Assembly (NCBI GenBank): GCA_013824835.1 | Contig: PNOM01000018.1 | Coordinates: 1-41,235, forward strand | Direction of reading: 5' to 3' | DNA: 41,235 bases | From: Syntrophus sp. (in: bacteria) | Lineage (GTDB): Bacteria > Desulfobacterota > Syntrophorhabdia > Syntrophorhabdales > Syntrophorhabdaceae | Shown: piece after piece, positions 7,315 through 15,102 of the stretch | How positions within the stretch are numbered: the stretch's first letter is position 1 | Layout: every line of letters starts with the position of its first letter | Position numbers and translations under genes: made by a program | The notes under the pieces: model-generated | Told to the model about the DNA's origin: nothing | The model's database searches: none | What the model saw: only the letters and a program-made list of their open reading frames with translations

Positions 7315-9938
7315 TATCGAGTGAGATAAGAACATCTTTTTTGGATTATTTTGCCGGGAAAGGACATTCAGTTGTGTCGAGCGCTTCTTTAGTCCCGGAC
7401 AAGGACCCCACTTTGCTCTTTGTAAATGCAGGGATGGTGCAGTTTAAGAACCTCTTTCTTGGTATCGAGAAAAGGGACTACACGAGGGCTACGTCCTCCC
7501 AGAAATGCGTGAGGGCAGGGGGAAAACATAATGACCTTGAGAATATTGGAAGGACACTGAGGCATCACACGTTTTTTGAGATGCTCGGCAACTTCTCATT
7601 CGGGGATTATTTTAAGAAAGAGGCAATTGCCTATGCCTGGGAGTTTTTGACTGTCACTCTTAAGCTTGATCAGGAGCGGCTGTGGGTAACGGTATATGAG
7701 GAAGACGACGAAGCTGAAGCCATATGGAAGGATACAGGCGTAAGACCGGAGAGGATTATCCGCCTTGGCGAGAAGGATAATTTCTGGTCCATGGGCGATG
7801 AAGGGCCCTGTGGCCCCTGCTCGGAGATTATGTATGATCTTGGTGAAGGGGTAGGATGCGGACAGCCTTCATGCCGGGTAGGCTGCGATTGCGACAGGTA
7901 TCTCGAAATATGGAATCTTGTTTTTATGCAGTACGACAGGACGAAAGACGGCGAAATGAAAAATCTGCCCAGGCCTTCCATAGATACCGGCATGGGGCTT
8001 GAGAGGATAACATCAGTGCTTCAGGGCAAGATAGGCAATTATGAGACTGATCTCTTCTCTCCCATTATCAGGAAGATTGAAGAGATCTCCCATACCCTGT
8101 ACGGAGAGGATGAAAAAACCGATATCGCTATCAGGGTAATTGCCGACCATGCAAGGGGCGCCACTTTTATTATAAATGACGGTATTTTGCCGGGAAAGGA
8201 CGGCAGGGCTTATGTATTGAGGAGGATTATCAGAAGGGCTCTGCGGTATGGTAAAAAGATCGGCATTGAAAAGGAGTTTCTCTTCGATCTTTCAGGTGTT
8301 GTTGTAGACATTATGGGTGATGTATACCCTGACATTAAGAATAATCATCCCTATATTGCCCGGGTTATCAGGGGCGAAGAGGAGCGTTTTGTAGAAACTC
8401 TCCATATGGGGACAAAGGTATATGATGATATAGCCCAGGAGATAAAGGCGCGGGGAGAGCGCACTATTCCCGGTGATCTCATCTACAAACTCTACGATAC
8501 ATTCGGTTTCCCCATTGATATTACAAGAGACATGGCTGATGAGGACGGTCTTCTTATAGATACAAACGGTTTTGAGCAGGCAATGAAAGACCAGAAGGCT
8601 CGATCCAGATCAGGTTCAAAAATACAGGGAGAGGCCCTTGGAGAGGGACAGATTGCGGTTCTCAAGGAAGGCTTCAGCACTGATTTTATGGGATACAAGC
8701 AGCTTCTGGTCGAGGATGCCTCTGTTCTTGCAATATTGAAGGAAGAGCAGTTGGTTGAGGAGATACATGAAGGCCAAAAAGGTGAGATATTTTTTGACAA
8801 TACGCCCTTCTATGCAGAGAGTGGTGGACAGGTGGGAGATGAAGGGATTATAAACTGGTCTGGGGGAAAAGGTATAGTATTGGCAGTTGAAAAGATAAAG
8901 GCTGACCTTTTTTCCCATACAGTAATAATTGAAGAAGGCACGTTAAAAAGGGGGCAGAAGGTAAACCTCTCAGTTGATAAAGAAAAAAGACGGAGTATCG
9001 CGAGGAACCATACGGCTACCCATCTCCTCCAGTATGCGCTGAGGCAGATACTGGGAGATCATGTAAAACAGTCAGGTTCTCTTGTAAATGAGGGCAGGTT
9101 GAGGTTCGATTTTACCCACTTCCAGGGTCTTGACACCGCAGAGCTTGCGAAGGTCGAAGACATTGTGAATGAGAAGATCATGGAAAGTATTCCCGTGGAG
9201 ACTGAAGTGAAGAGCAGGGATGATGCCATAAAGGAAGGGGCAACAGCGCTTTTTGAGGAAAAATATGGAGAGACAGTAAGGGTCATAAGGATTGGTGGCT
9301 TCAGCATGGAACTCTGCGGTGGAACCCACGTGAAAAATACCGGTGAAATAGGGAGTTTTTATATTGCAAGCGAAGGCTCCCTTGCCTCAGGGGTGAGGAG
9401 GATAGAGGCCCTCACAGGCAAAAATGCGATCCTCCATGCGAGGAAGCTGGACCACATAATTAAGAGTATCTCAAGGATTATCAATACGGAACCGGATAGG
9501 GTTGCGGACAAGATTGAATCCCTCATGGGGGAGCTTGATAACAAAGAAAAGGAAATCGGGAGGCTGAAAGAAGGATCGATACTCTCTCAGGTGGATGAAG
9601 CGATCAGGGCTGCCCATGAGAAGGACGGCGTAAAAATCATATCCATGTATGTGCCTGATGGTAAGGCAGAGGACTTGAGGAGGGTTACGGATATTATCAG
9701 GGATAAGGTTAAAACCTGCGTGGTTCTGGTAGGTTCAAGGGAAGATGATAAGGGTATGCTTGTGGCAGCGGTGAGCCGGGATATCCAGGCTGCTTTTCAT
9801 GCAGGAAAAATTATTAAAAAGATCACCGAAAAATATGATGGTAAAGGCGGCGGCGGCCCCCAGATTGCCCAGGGCGGCATACCAGGCGACAGGGTTATTG
9901 ATGCATTGAAACATGCTGAGGTTTTGATTCATGGATAG
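7311..9938 (+). CDS. alaS: alanyl-tRNA synthetase
   Basis: This is an 875-residue cytosolic class II synthetase charging tRNA-Ala. Domain order is normal: the catalytic core (residues 1-240, with [18 protein letters not shown] and the class II arginine region [13 protein letters not shown]), a tRNA-recognition region (to about 460), the editing domain with zinc-binding HTATHLL near 563 and CGGTHV near 668, a coiled-coil linker ([16 protein letters not shown]), and the DHHA1/C-Ala domain with [11 protein letters not shown] near 845. GTG 7311 overlaps the recA stop. Length matches the family. It is the last gene of the operon. Confidence 0.97.
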   Translation: MISSEIRTSFLDYFAGKGHSVVSSASLVPDKDPTLLFVNAGMVQFKNLFLGIEKRDYTRATSSQKCVRAGGKHNDLENIGRTLRHHTFFEMLGNFSFGDYFKKEAIAYAWEFLTVTLKLDQERLWVTVYEEDDEAEAIWKDTGVRPERIIRLGEKDNFWSMGDEGPCGPCSEIMYDLGEGVGCGQPSCRVGCDCDRYLEIWNLVFMQYDRTKDGEMKNLPRPSIDTGMGLERITSVLQGKIGNYETDLFSPIIRKIEEISHTLYGEDEKTDIAIRVIADHARGATFIINDGILPGKDGRAYVLRRIIRRALRYGKKIGIEKEFLFDLSGVVVDIMGDVYPDIKNNHPYIARVIRGEEERFVETLHMGTKVYDDIAQEIKARGERTIPGDLIYKLYDTFGFPIDITRDMADEDGLLIDTNGFEQAMKDQKARSRSGSKIQGEALGEGQIAVLKEGFSTDFMGYKQLLVEDASVLAILKEEQLVEEIHEGQKGEIFFDNTPFYAESGGQVGDEGIINWSGGKGIVLAVEKIKADLFSHTVIIEEGTLKRGQKVNLSVDKEKRRSIARNHTATHLLQYALRQILGDHVKQSGSLVNEGRLRFDFTHFQGLDTAELAKVEDIVNEKIMESIPVETEVKSRDDAIKEGATALFEEKYGETVRVIRIGGFSMELCGGTHVKNTGEIGSFYIASEGSLASGVRRIEALTGKNAILHARKLDHIIKSISRIINTEPDRVADKIESLMGELDNKEKEIGRLKEGSILSQVDEAIRAAHEKDGVKIISMYVPDGKAEDLRRVTDIIRDKVKTCVVLVGSREDDKGMLVAAVSRDIQAAFHAGKIIKKITEKYDGKGGGGPQIAQGGIPGDRVIDALKHAEVLIHG

Positions 9939-10097
9939 GGAAGGGGCGCCTAAAAGTAGATTCCCACGGGCTTCTACGAGCAGAGGGGGCGACGTGAGCC
10001 TTGGTAATTTTATGGTTTCCTTAGCGACTTCTGTCGCGAGAGGGGGTGGCTCCGACGGCTGTGCCGTTGGAGGGGGCGACGTGAGCCCCTTCGATAG
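9939..10097. repeat. GC-rich hairpin cluster between alaS and the Crp/Fnr gene
   Basis: The 18-mer GAGGGGGCGACGTGAGCC occurs twice in direct orientation (9983-10000 and 10070-10087). Between them lie two hairpins: GCGAC TTCT GTCGC (10024-10037) and a 9-bp stem TCCGACGGC/GCCGTTGGA (10051-10071, one G-T pair). No T-run follows. The same GGGGGCGAC word recurs near 28150, suggesting another dispersed repeat family. Confidence 0.6.
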
Positions 10098-10766
10098 ATG
10101 AGAGAGCATCTTGAGCGTATCAAGGGTGTCAGCTTCTTTTCAGTGCTTAAAGAGGCAGAGATAGATGTTCTTCTGCGAATCGCGAGGATAAAGATGTTCA
10201 ACAAAGGGTATGTGATATTTGAGGAAGGAGACATGCGGAATGCCTTCCACATCCTCTTGAAAGGTAAAGTAAAGGTTTCCCTCTACGACGAGGAGGGAAA
10301 GGAATATATACTCGATATTATCGGAGAAGGAGGGTTTTTCGGTGAACTTTCTCTTTTTGATGAGCTTACCGGTTTTGCGAATATTATAGCCATTGAAGAG
10401 ACAGAATGTGTGGTCATAGAAAGACGCGATTTTGTCAATCTCCTTATGGGCAACCTGTTATTTACCCTGAGCATTGTAAAGACCCTTCTTGCTAAATTGA
10501 GGGCGGCAAATGAGAGAATCAAGGGGTTTGCCCTTCTTAACGTAGAGAAGAGGATCATGCAATACCTGACCGAAATTAGTGAAAAATCGGGCATCAGGGT
10601 AAAAGACCGTATCATCATCGAACGGGGGCCAACACAAATCGAGATTGCAAAGTATTGCGGCTGCTCGCGGGAGACGGTCTCAAGGATGATGAAGGGTCTT
10701 GTTTCCAAAGGCACACTGAGTGTGATTAATAAACAGTATACATTACGCCCTGTATATCAAGGCTGA
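10098..10766 (+). CDS. Crp/Fnr-family transcription regulator
   Basis: The 222-residue protein has an N-terminal cyclic-nucleotide-type beta-barrel (residues 12-125; FEEGDMRNAFHILLKGKVKV, GEGGFFGELSLFDE), a dimerisation helix (130-155) and a C-terminal winged helix with recognition region TQIEIAKYCGCSRETVSRMM near 173-192. There is no N-terminal cysteine cluster like that of FNR, so an iron-sulphur oxygen sensor is unlikely. The FGELSLFDE segment differs from the cAMP pocket of E. coli Crp, so the ligand is unknown. The ribosome-binding site of ATG 10098 is weak. A GAF-ANTAR antiterminator gene follows. Confidence 0.9.
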   Translation: MREHLERIKGVSFFSVLKEAEIDVLLRIARIKMFNKGYVIFEEGDMRNAFHILLKGKVKVSLYDEEGKEYILDIIGEGGFFGELSLFDELTGFANIIAIEETECVVIERRDFVNLLMGNLLFTLSIVKTLLAKLRAANERIKGFALLNVEKRIMQYLTEISEKSGIRVKDRIIIERGPTQIEIAKYCGCSRETVSRMMKGLVSKGTLSVINKQYTLRPVYQG

Positions 10767-10782
10767 ATATAATACATAGTAA

Positions 10783-10797
10783 TATCAAATATTGATA
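10783..10797. promoter_or_regulatory. inverted repeat TATCAA-ATA-TTGATA before the ANTAR gene
   Basis: The 15-bp element TATCAAATATTGATA lies between the stop of the Crp/Fnr gene and ATG 10807, next to the ribosome-binding site. TTGAT/ATCAA half-sites occur in Fnr/Crp operators, but here they face outward, so binding by the neighbouring regulator is only a possibility. Confidence 0.25.
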
Positions 10798-10806
10798 AGG
10801 AAAACG

Positions 10807-12048
10807 ATGACGGCAAAAGTAAGTGTTAAGGAACTGAATGAAAAACTGAAGCAGAACGAACAGGAATTACGCATTTTGCACGAAGTTGCTCAGGACATAA
10901 GCAGCAACCTGGACCTCAATGAACTTTTGGGGCGGATAGTCGATATGGTTATGGATACCATCGCTGCTGATTCATGTTTGATCTACCTCTATGATAGACA
11001 GAATGAAGAGCTTATTCTCACTGCATCCAATAATCCCCAACATAAAAAACTGGGCATGATTAATCTCAAAATAGGTGAGGGAGTTACCGGCTGGGTTGCG
11101 AAAGAGAGGAAGCCCGTGGCATTGGAGCGGAAGGCATACAGGGACCAGAGATTTAAGGCCCTTGCCGCCCTGGATGACGATAAATATGAGGCCTTTCTCT
11201 CAATACCTATTCTCTCAAAGAATGAGATCGTGGGTGTTATGAATATAAGAAACAGGGAGGAACACGTATATCCTGAACAACAGATAGACCTGCTTTTTAC
11301 GGTAGGTAAATATCTGGGCAGCGCAATAGAGAACGGAAGGGTTTACGAAGAGGTGGCGAACAAGGCAAAACAACTGGACCTCCTGTCTGAAGTGTCCCGC
11401 ACCATTGTATCTGACTATTACTTAAAAGAGATCCTCCAGCTTATTGTCACCATGACGGCAAAAGTGATGGACTCCAAGATCTGTTCCATAATGCTTTTAG
11501 ACGAGAAAAAAGAGGATCTTGTAATTGCCGCTACCCAGAGCCTGAGCCAGGATTATGTGAATAAGCCGAACCTGAAGGTGGGTCAATCGGTGAGCGGCAA
11601 GGTGGTTCTTGATAAGAAACCCTTGACGGTCATTGACGTGACAAAAGAGAAGGGTTTTATGTTTCCCGAGATAGCGAAGAAAGAAAGGATTGTTTCCCTC
11701 CTCTCGGTACCCATGATGGTTAAAGACAGGGTTATCGGGGTTATTAACAGCTATACAAAAAGTGAGCATAAGTTCAGCAAGGAGGAGATCGACATATTGC
11801 AGGCTGTAGCAAACCAGGCTGCCGTGGCAATAGAAAATACCCATTTAAGCCATGAGATATTTGCCGCAAAAGAGGCCCTGGAGGCACGGAAGGCCATTGA
11901 ACGGGCAAAGGGCATCCTTATGAGGGAGCTTGGTGTCTCGGAAGACGAGGCGTACAAAAAGATTCACAGAAAAAGCATGGACCTCCGAAAGACTATGAAA
12001 GAGATTGCGGAAGCGATTATTCTTACCTCTGATTTGAAAAGGAAATAG
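10807..12048 (+). CDS. GAF-GAF-ANTAR sensor/antiterminator
   Basis: This is a 413-residue cytoplasmic protein. A short N-terminal coiled coil (LNEKLKQNEQELRILHEVAQ) precedes GAF 1 (about 30-175, GEGVTGWVAKERKPVALER) and GAF 2 (about 190-340, VGQSVSGKVVLDKKPLTV). The C-terminal ANTAR domain (about 355-410) contains AIERAKGILMRELGVSEDEA and is predicted to bind paired hairpins in nascent RNA and prevent termination. This makes it a likely signal-responsive antiterminator; the ligand of the GAF domains is unknown. ATG 10807 is chosen over an in-frame TTG at 10792 because AAGGA precedes it. It ends 12 bp from the converging RNase R gene. Confidence 0.88.
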   Translation: MTAKVSVKELNEKLKQNEQELRILHEVAQDISSNLDLNELLGRIVDMVMDTIAADSCLIYLYDRQNEELILTASNNPQHKKLGMINLKIGEGVTGWVAKERKPVALERKAYRDQRFKALAALDDDKYEAFLSIPILSKNEIVGVMNIRNREEHVYPEQQIDLLFTVGKYLGSAIENGRVYEEVANKAKQLDLLSEVSRTIVSDYYLKEILQLIVTMTAKVMDSKICSIMLLDEKKEDLVIAATQSLSQDYVNKPNLKVGQSVSGKVVLDKKPLTVIDVTKEKGFMFPEIAKKERIVSLLSVPMMVKDRVIGVINSYTKSEHKFSKEEIDILQAVANQAAVAIENTHLSHEIFAAKEALEARKAIERAKGILMRELGVSEDEAYKKIHRKSMDLRKTMKEIAEAIILTSDLKRK

Positions 12049-12060
12049 TTGCAGATGTAA

Positions 12061-14175
12061 CTATGTCAGGGCGAAGCGGAGCAGGTTTTTCTCTACATCA
12101 GCGAGGACAACCCTGATTTTTATCCGGTCTCCAATGCGGTATATCTTTCTTGTCCGCCGCCCGATAAGCCGGTATTTCTCTTCCTGAAAGAGAAAATAGT
12201 CATCATGAATTTCTGAAAGAAGCACAATCCCTTCCACAAAGACATCAAAAAGCTCTACATAGAAACCGTAGGAGGTGATATGGGTTATAATGCCCTCGTA
12301 CACCTCGTTGATTCGGTCTCTCATGAACAACACCCTGATCCTGTCTTCAAGCTCCCGCTCTGCTTCCATAACGGTCCGCTCCCTGTCGGAGAGGTGGTGA
12401 GCTGCCTTTTCAAGCTCCTTTTCATCTCTGTATGGGGCAGGGCTGTTGTCAAGCACGCTTTTCAGGGCCCTGTGACACATGAGGTCAGGGTATCTGCGGA
12501 TAGGAGAAGTAAAGTGGAGATAGCAGTCCGAGGCAAGGCCGAAGTGCCCTTTGTTGAGGGGTGAATACCTGGCCTGTTTCATGGACCGGAGGAGTACCCT
12601 GTTAATAAGGAATTCGTAATCCTTTCCTCTTACGCTGTCCAGAATGGACTTAAGGGCCTTTATACCTTTCCCTGTGCTTTTGTATCCAACAGAAAGGGTG
12701 GCAAGGAGTCTCTCCAGGTCTTTCAATTTCTCAATCTCCGGAGGTTCATGAATCCTGTATACTGCAGGTGCCTTTCTGTCGGACAGAAACCGTGCCACTG
12801 CCTCATTGGCTGCGATCATGAACTCTTCAATGAGCCTGTGGGAGAAGAGTCTCTCTGACCTTAAAATCTCCTTTATCCCCCCCTCGATATTGGTGATCAC
12901 CTCAGGCTCGGGGAGATCAAAGTCAAGACTCCCCCTTTGATCCCTTTTTAAGGCAAGGAGGCTGGCAAGAGAGGCCATATCCTCCACCATGGGGAGCACG
13001 TCCTTGATCTCTTTTTTTGCCTTTTTGTCTTTGCCCAAAAGGGCATCCTCAACTTTCCTGTAGGTAAGCCGTGCAACACTTCGAATAATAGACTTATGAA
13101 AAGACGTTTCCGTAATGTCCCCATTGGTATTAAAATGCATTACTGCAGTAAGGGTGAATCTGTCTTCATTCGGATTGAGGCTGCATATCACATTGGATAA
13201 AGCCTTTGGCAGCATGGGAAGGACTTTTCCCGGGAAATAGATGCTTGTGCCCCGTTCATATGCCTCAATATCCAGAGGAGAGTCCTTCTCTACATAATGG
13301 GATACATCGGCGATTGAGACATAGAGGGTATAACCGTTCCTTTCTTTCTCCACGAAGACTGCATCATCAAAATCCTTTGCGAATTCCCCGTCTATGGTGA
13401 CATGCTGAGTAGACCTCAAATCAAGACGGTCTTCAAGCGGCGTCTTGACATCAGTATTCTGCGCCTGGTTTTCTACGCCTTTTTTAAACCGCAGGGGCAG
13501 GTTATGCTTGTATTCAACAAACTGGATGATTGACTCCATGGTAGAGAGACCATGAAAAACCTTTACAATTTCACATTCAGGACCATTGCCCCCCTCCGGG
13601 AACCTCGTGATACGGGCTGCCGCAAGGTCTCCGTCCTTCAGCTCTTTGCCCAGGGGGTTATTGATGGCAAAATGATGGGAGATTCTTTCGTCCTCCGGGG
13701 TAAGAAAAAACATGTTCATATCTGTCTTTACAAACCCGACTATATTTTTAATCTTCCGGGCAGTAACCTTTATGATCTTCCCTTCTTTTCTGCCCCGTAC
13801 TGAATGTTCGACCCTTGCCACAACCTTATCACCATGGAAAGCGTCCCTGATATACCGGGAAGGAATGAAAATGTCCCTTTCGCTTTCCCGGTCAGGCATG
13901 ACAAACCCGTTGCCGCTTCGGGTGCACCACAGGGTGCCAGCTACGAGATTCATCTCCTGGGGAATGCCATACCGACCGTTTTTGAGTCGGACAATGACCC
14001 CTTCCTTTACTACGCCTTTCAGGAGGGCTTTCAAGGTCTTTTTGTCTTGTTTCTGAAGACCGAATATGATTTGTAGGTCGTTAAACCCGAGGGGTCGCTG
14101 CTCCTGTTTGAATATCTTCAGGAGCATTTCTTTGTTCAGGATGAGGGGGGTTTTCTTTTTTTTCATGTGATCCAT
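12061..14175 (-). CDS. rnr: ribonuclease R (RNase II family 3'-5' exoribonuclease)
   Basis: This is a 704-residue RNA-degrading enzyme. An N-terminal winged-helix/OB region (1-230, including LWCTRSGNGFVMPDRE) is followed by the RNB catalytic domain (about 270-600) with VTIDGEFAKDFDDAVFVE carrying the metal-binding aspartates and HFTSPIRRYPDLMCHRAL near its end. The C-terminal S1 domain (about 620-700) reads YEGIITHITSYGFYVEL. The protein ends just after S1, without the Lys-rich tail of enteric RNase R. A second Met (MKKKKTPL) at 14166 is an alternative start. It converges with the ANTAR gene, leaving only 12 bp and no visible terminator. Confidence 0.95.
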   Translation of the reverse strand: MDHMKKKKTPLILNKEMLLKIFKQEQRPLGFNDLQIIFGLQKQDKKTLKALLKGVVKEGVIVRLKNGRYGIPQEMNLVAGTLWCTRSGNGFVMPDRESERDIFIPSRYIRDAFHGDKVVARVEHSVRGRKEGKIIKVTARKIKNIVGFVKTDMNMFFLTPEDERISHHFAINNPLGKELKDGDLAAARITRFPEGGNGPECEIVKVFHGLSTMESIIQFVEYKHNLPLRFKKGVENQAQNTDVKTPLEDRLDLRSTQHVTIDGEFAKDFDDAVFVEKERNGYTLYVSIADVSHYVEKDSPLDIEAYERGTSIYFPGKVLPMLPKALSNVICSLNPNEDRFTLTAVMHFNTNGDITETSFHKSIIRSVARLTYRKVEDALLGKDKKAKKEIKDVLPMVEDMASLASLLALKRDQRGSLDFDLPEPEVITNIEGGIKEILRSERLFSHRLIEEFMIAANEAVARFLSDRKAPAVYRIHEPPEIEKLKDLERLLATLSVGYKSTGKGIKALKSILDSVRGKDYEFLINRVLLRSMKQARYSPLNKGHFGLASDCYLHFTSPIRRYPDLMCHRALKSVLDNSPAPYRDEKELEKAAHHLSDRERTVMEAERELEDRIRVLFMRDRINEVYEGIITHITSYGFYVELFDVFVEGIVLLSEIHDDYFLFQEEKYRLIGRRTRKIYRIGDRIKIRVVLADVEKNLLRFALT

Positions 14176-14247
14176 AGGTGACTATTTTAATTCTGGTATA
14201 CTTGCCGCAAGTACAAAGCAGAGAGGACAGCAAGTAGAATCTACCTT

Positions 14248-14625
14248 TTATGGTTTAAACACCTTCAGCCTTAAATCCTTAATTGATCTGAAATGTTTTG
14301 CATTAGAAGTGACCAGCGTAAGGCTGTTTTCTGTGGCTGTTGCCGCAACGATAGCGTCTCCAGCACGTAGGCCGTTAGAAAGGGCATACTCTTCGATGTA
14401 TACACATGCCCTGTGTCCGATATTCTCAGTAAATCGAAGAACGTCAAAGCTGAATGTCATCAGAAATTCTTTTATCTCCTGGTGTTGTTTCCTGTTTTGC
14501 GCTCCCTGGAGCAGTTCCATGTAAGTTTGAGCGGACAAATAGCGCTCCTCTGTGTGCTCTATGAGGTATGCTGCCTTCGCGTTACCCCTTTGAACCCAGA
14601 TAAAAATATCCGTATCAAAGAGCAT
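14248..14625 (-). CDS. vapC: VapC-like PIN-domain toxin
   Basis: This 125-residue PIN-domain ribonuclease is the likely toxin of a type II toxin-antitoxin pair. Acidic metal-binding residues sit at the expected places: Asp4 in MLFDTDIFIW, Glu near residue 38 in AQTYMELLQGA, and Asp near 88 in GLRAGDAIVAATA, with TLVTSNAKHF near the end. It overlaps the upstream antitoxin gene by 11 bp, as usual for these pairs. RNA target unknown (tRNA or rRNA cleavage is typical of the family). Confidence 0.88.
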   Translation of the reverse strand: MLFDTDIFIWVQRGNAKAAYLIEHTEERYLSAQTYMELLQGAQNRKQHQEIKEFLMTFSFDVLRFTENIGHRACVYIEEYALSNGLRAGDAIVAATATENSLTLVTSNAKHFRSIKDLRLKVFKP

Positions 14626-14854
14626 CGTGTCTCCCTCTGCGAAGATTATCCATCTCTTCTTGTACGGTTCCTTTCCCTTCTTTTTTCATGCCGAAAAACG
14701 GGTGATCCACTACCTTCATATTCCTGCTGCCTCCTGCAGGAATAATAGTCCCTTTCACCTTTCCATGGTAGAGTATGTGTACCGTCTCCCGTCTCTCCAG
14801 TGCTTCAAGAACGTCTTTCATTTTGTAACGTAAATCAACGACCGAGGCTTCCAT
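14615..14854 (-). CDS. vapB: antitoxin of the VapC-like toxin (Phd/YefM-like)
   Basis: The 79-residue protein begins MEASVVDLRYKMKDVLEALE, like Phd/YefM-type DNA-binding antitoxins. It continues with RRETVHILYHGKVKGTIIP, the beta-hairpin that contacts DNA, and has a charged C-terminal tail (MKKEGKGTVQEEMDNLRRG) expected to wrap the toxin. GGAGG lies upstream of ATG 14854. It probably represses its own promoter together with the toxin. The family label could be revised by profile search; the pairing with the toxin is clear from the overlap. Confidence 0.8.
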   Translation of the reverse strand: MEASVVDLRYKMKDVLEALERRETVHILYHGKVKGTIIPAGGSRNMKVVDHPFFGMKKEGKGTVQEEMDNLRRGRHDAL

Positions 14855-14885
14855 TGGGCATCCTCCAAGAATAATGTATAAAACA

Positions 14886-14914
14886 AGTATGCATATTTAA
14901 ATTGTAAAAGTCAA
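14886..14914 (-). promoter_or_regulatory. candidate promoter of the toxin-antitoxin pair
   Basis: Read on the minus strand, TTGACT (14914-14909), a 17-base spacer and CATACT (14891-14886) precede ATG 14854 at a suitable distance. It lies just downstream of the IS-like end (14931-14989). Confidence 0.45.
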
Positions 14915-14930
14915 GGAGAGCGCCACTGGC

Positions 14931-14989
14931 TGTCAAGCCAAAATAGAAATGTCCGGTTTTTACCAAAATGAAAATGTCCGGTTAATCTG
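14931..14989. mobile_element. IS-like terminal sequence (possible IS21-type end), no transposase
   Basis: Starting TGTCAAGCC, the segment holds two direct 21-bp copies (14938-14958 and 14963-14983; 19 of 21 identical) centred on GAAATGTCCGGTT or AAAATGTCCGGTT. Multiple short terminal repeats with AAATGTCC words are typical of IS21-family ends. No istA/istB frame is present. It abuts the point where the response regulator at 14995-15102 loses homology, so it is read as a solo end or deletion scar. The family assignment is tentative. Confidence 0.4.
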
Positions 14990-14994
14990 TTGTA

Positions 14995-15102
14995 TTATTT
15001 CTCTATGCTTTTACCGTGCGAATGATCATTGGTAGAAATCAGGCACCACCGGATAAGCTCTACATATTCTTCATCTTCGACGATGAGTATCCGCGGTTTC
15101 AT
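14995..15102 (-). pseudogene. truncated response-regulator receiver
   Basis: ATG 15102-15100 overlaps the stop of the upstream sensor kinase (ATGA), and the frame reads MKPRILIVEDEEYVELIRWC, the first strand and acidic pair of a receiver domain. After about 22 residues it diverges and stops at TAA 14997-14995, before the phospho-acceptor Asp. The IS-like end begins five bases further on. It was most likely the cognate regulator of the kinase at 15099-17462, cut off by an insertion or deletion. Confidence 0.75.
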
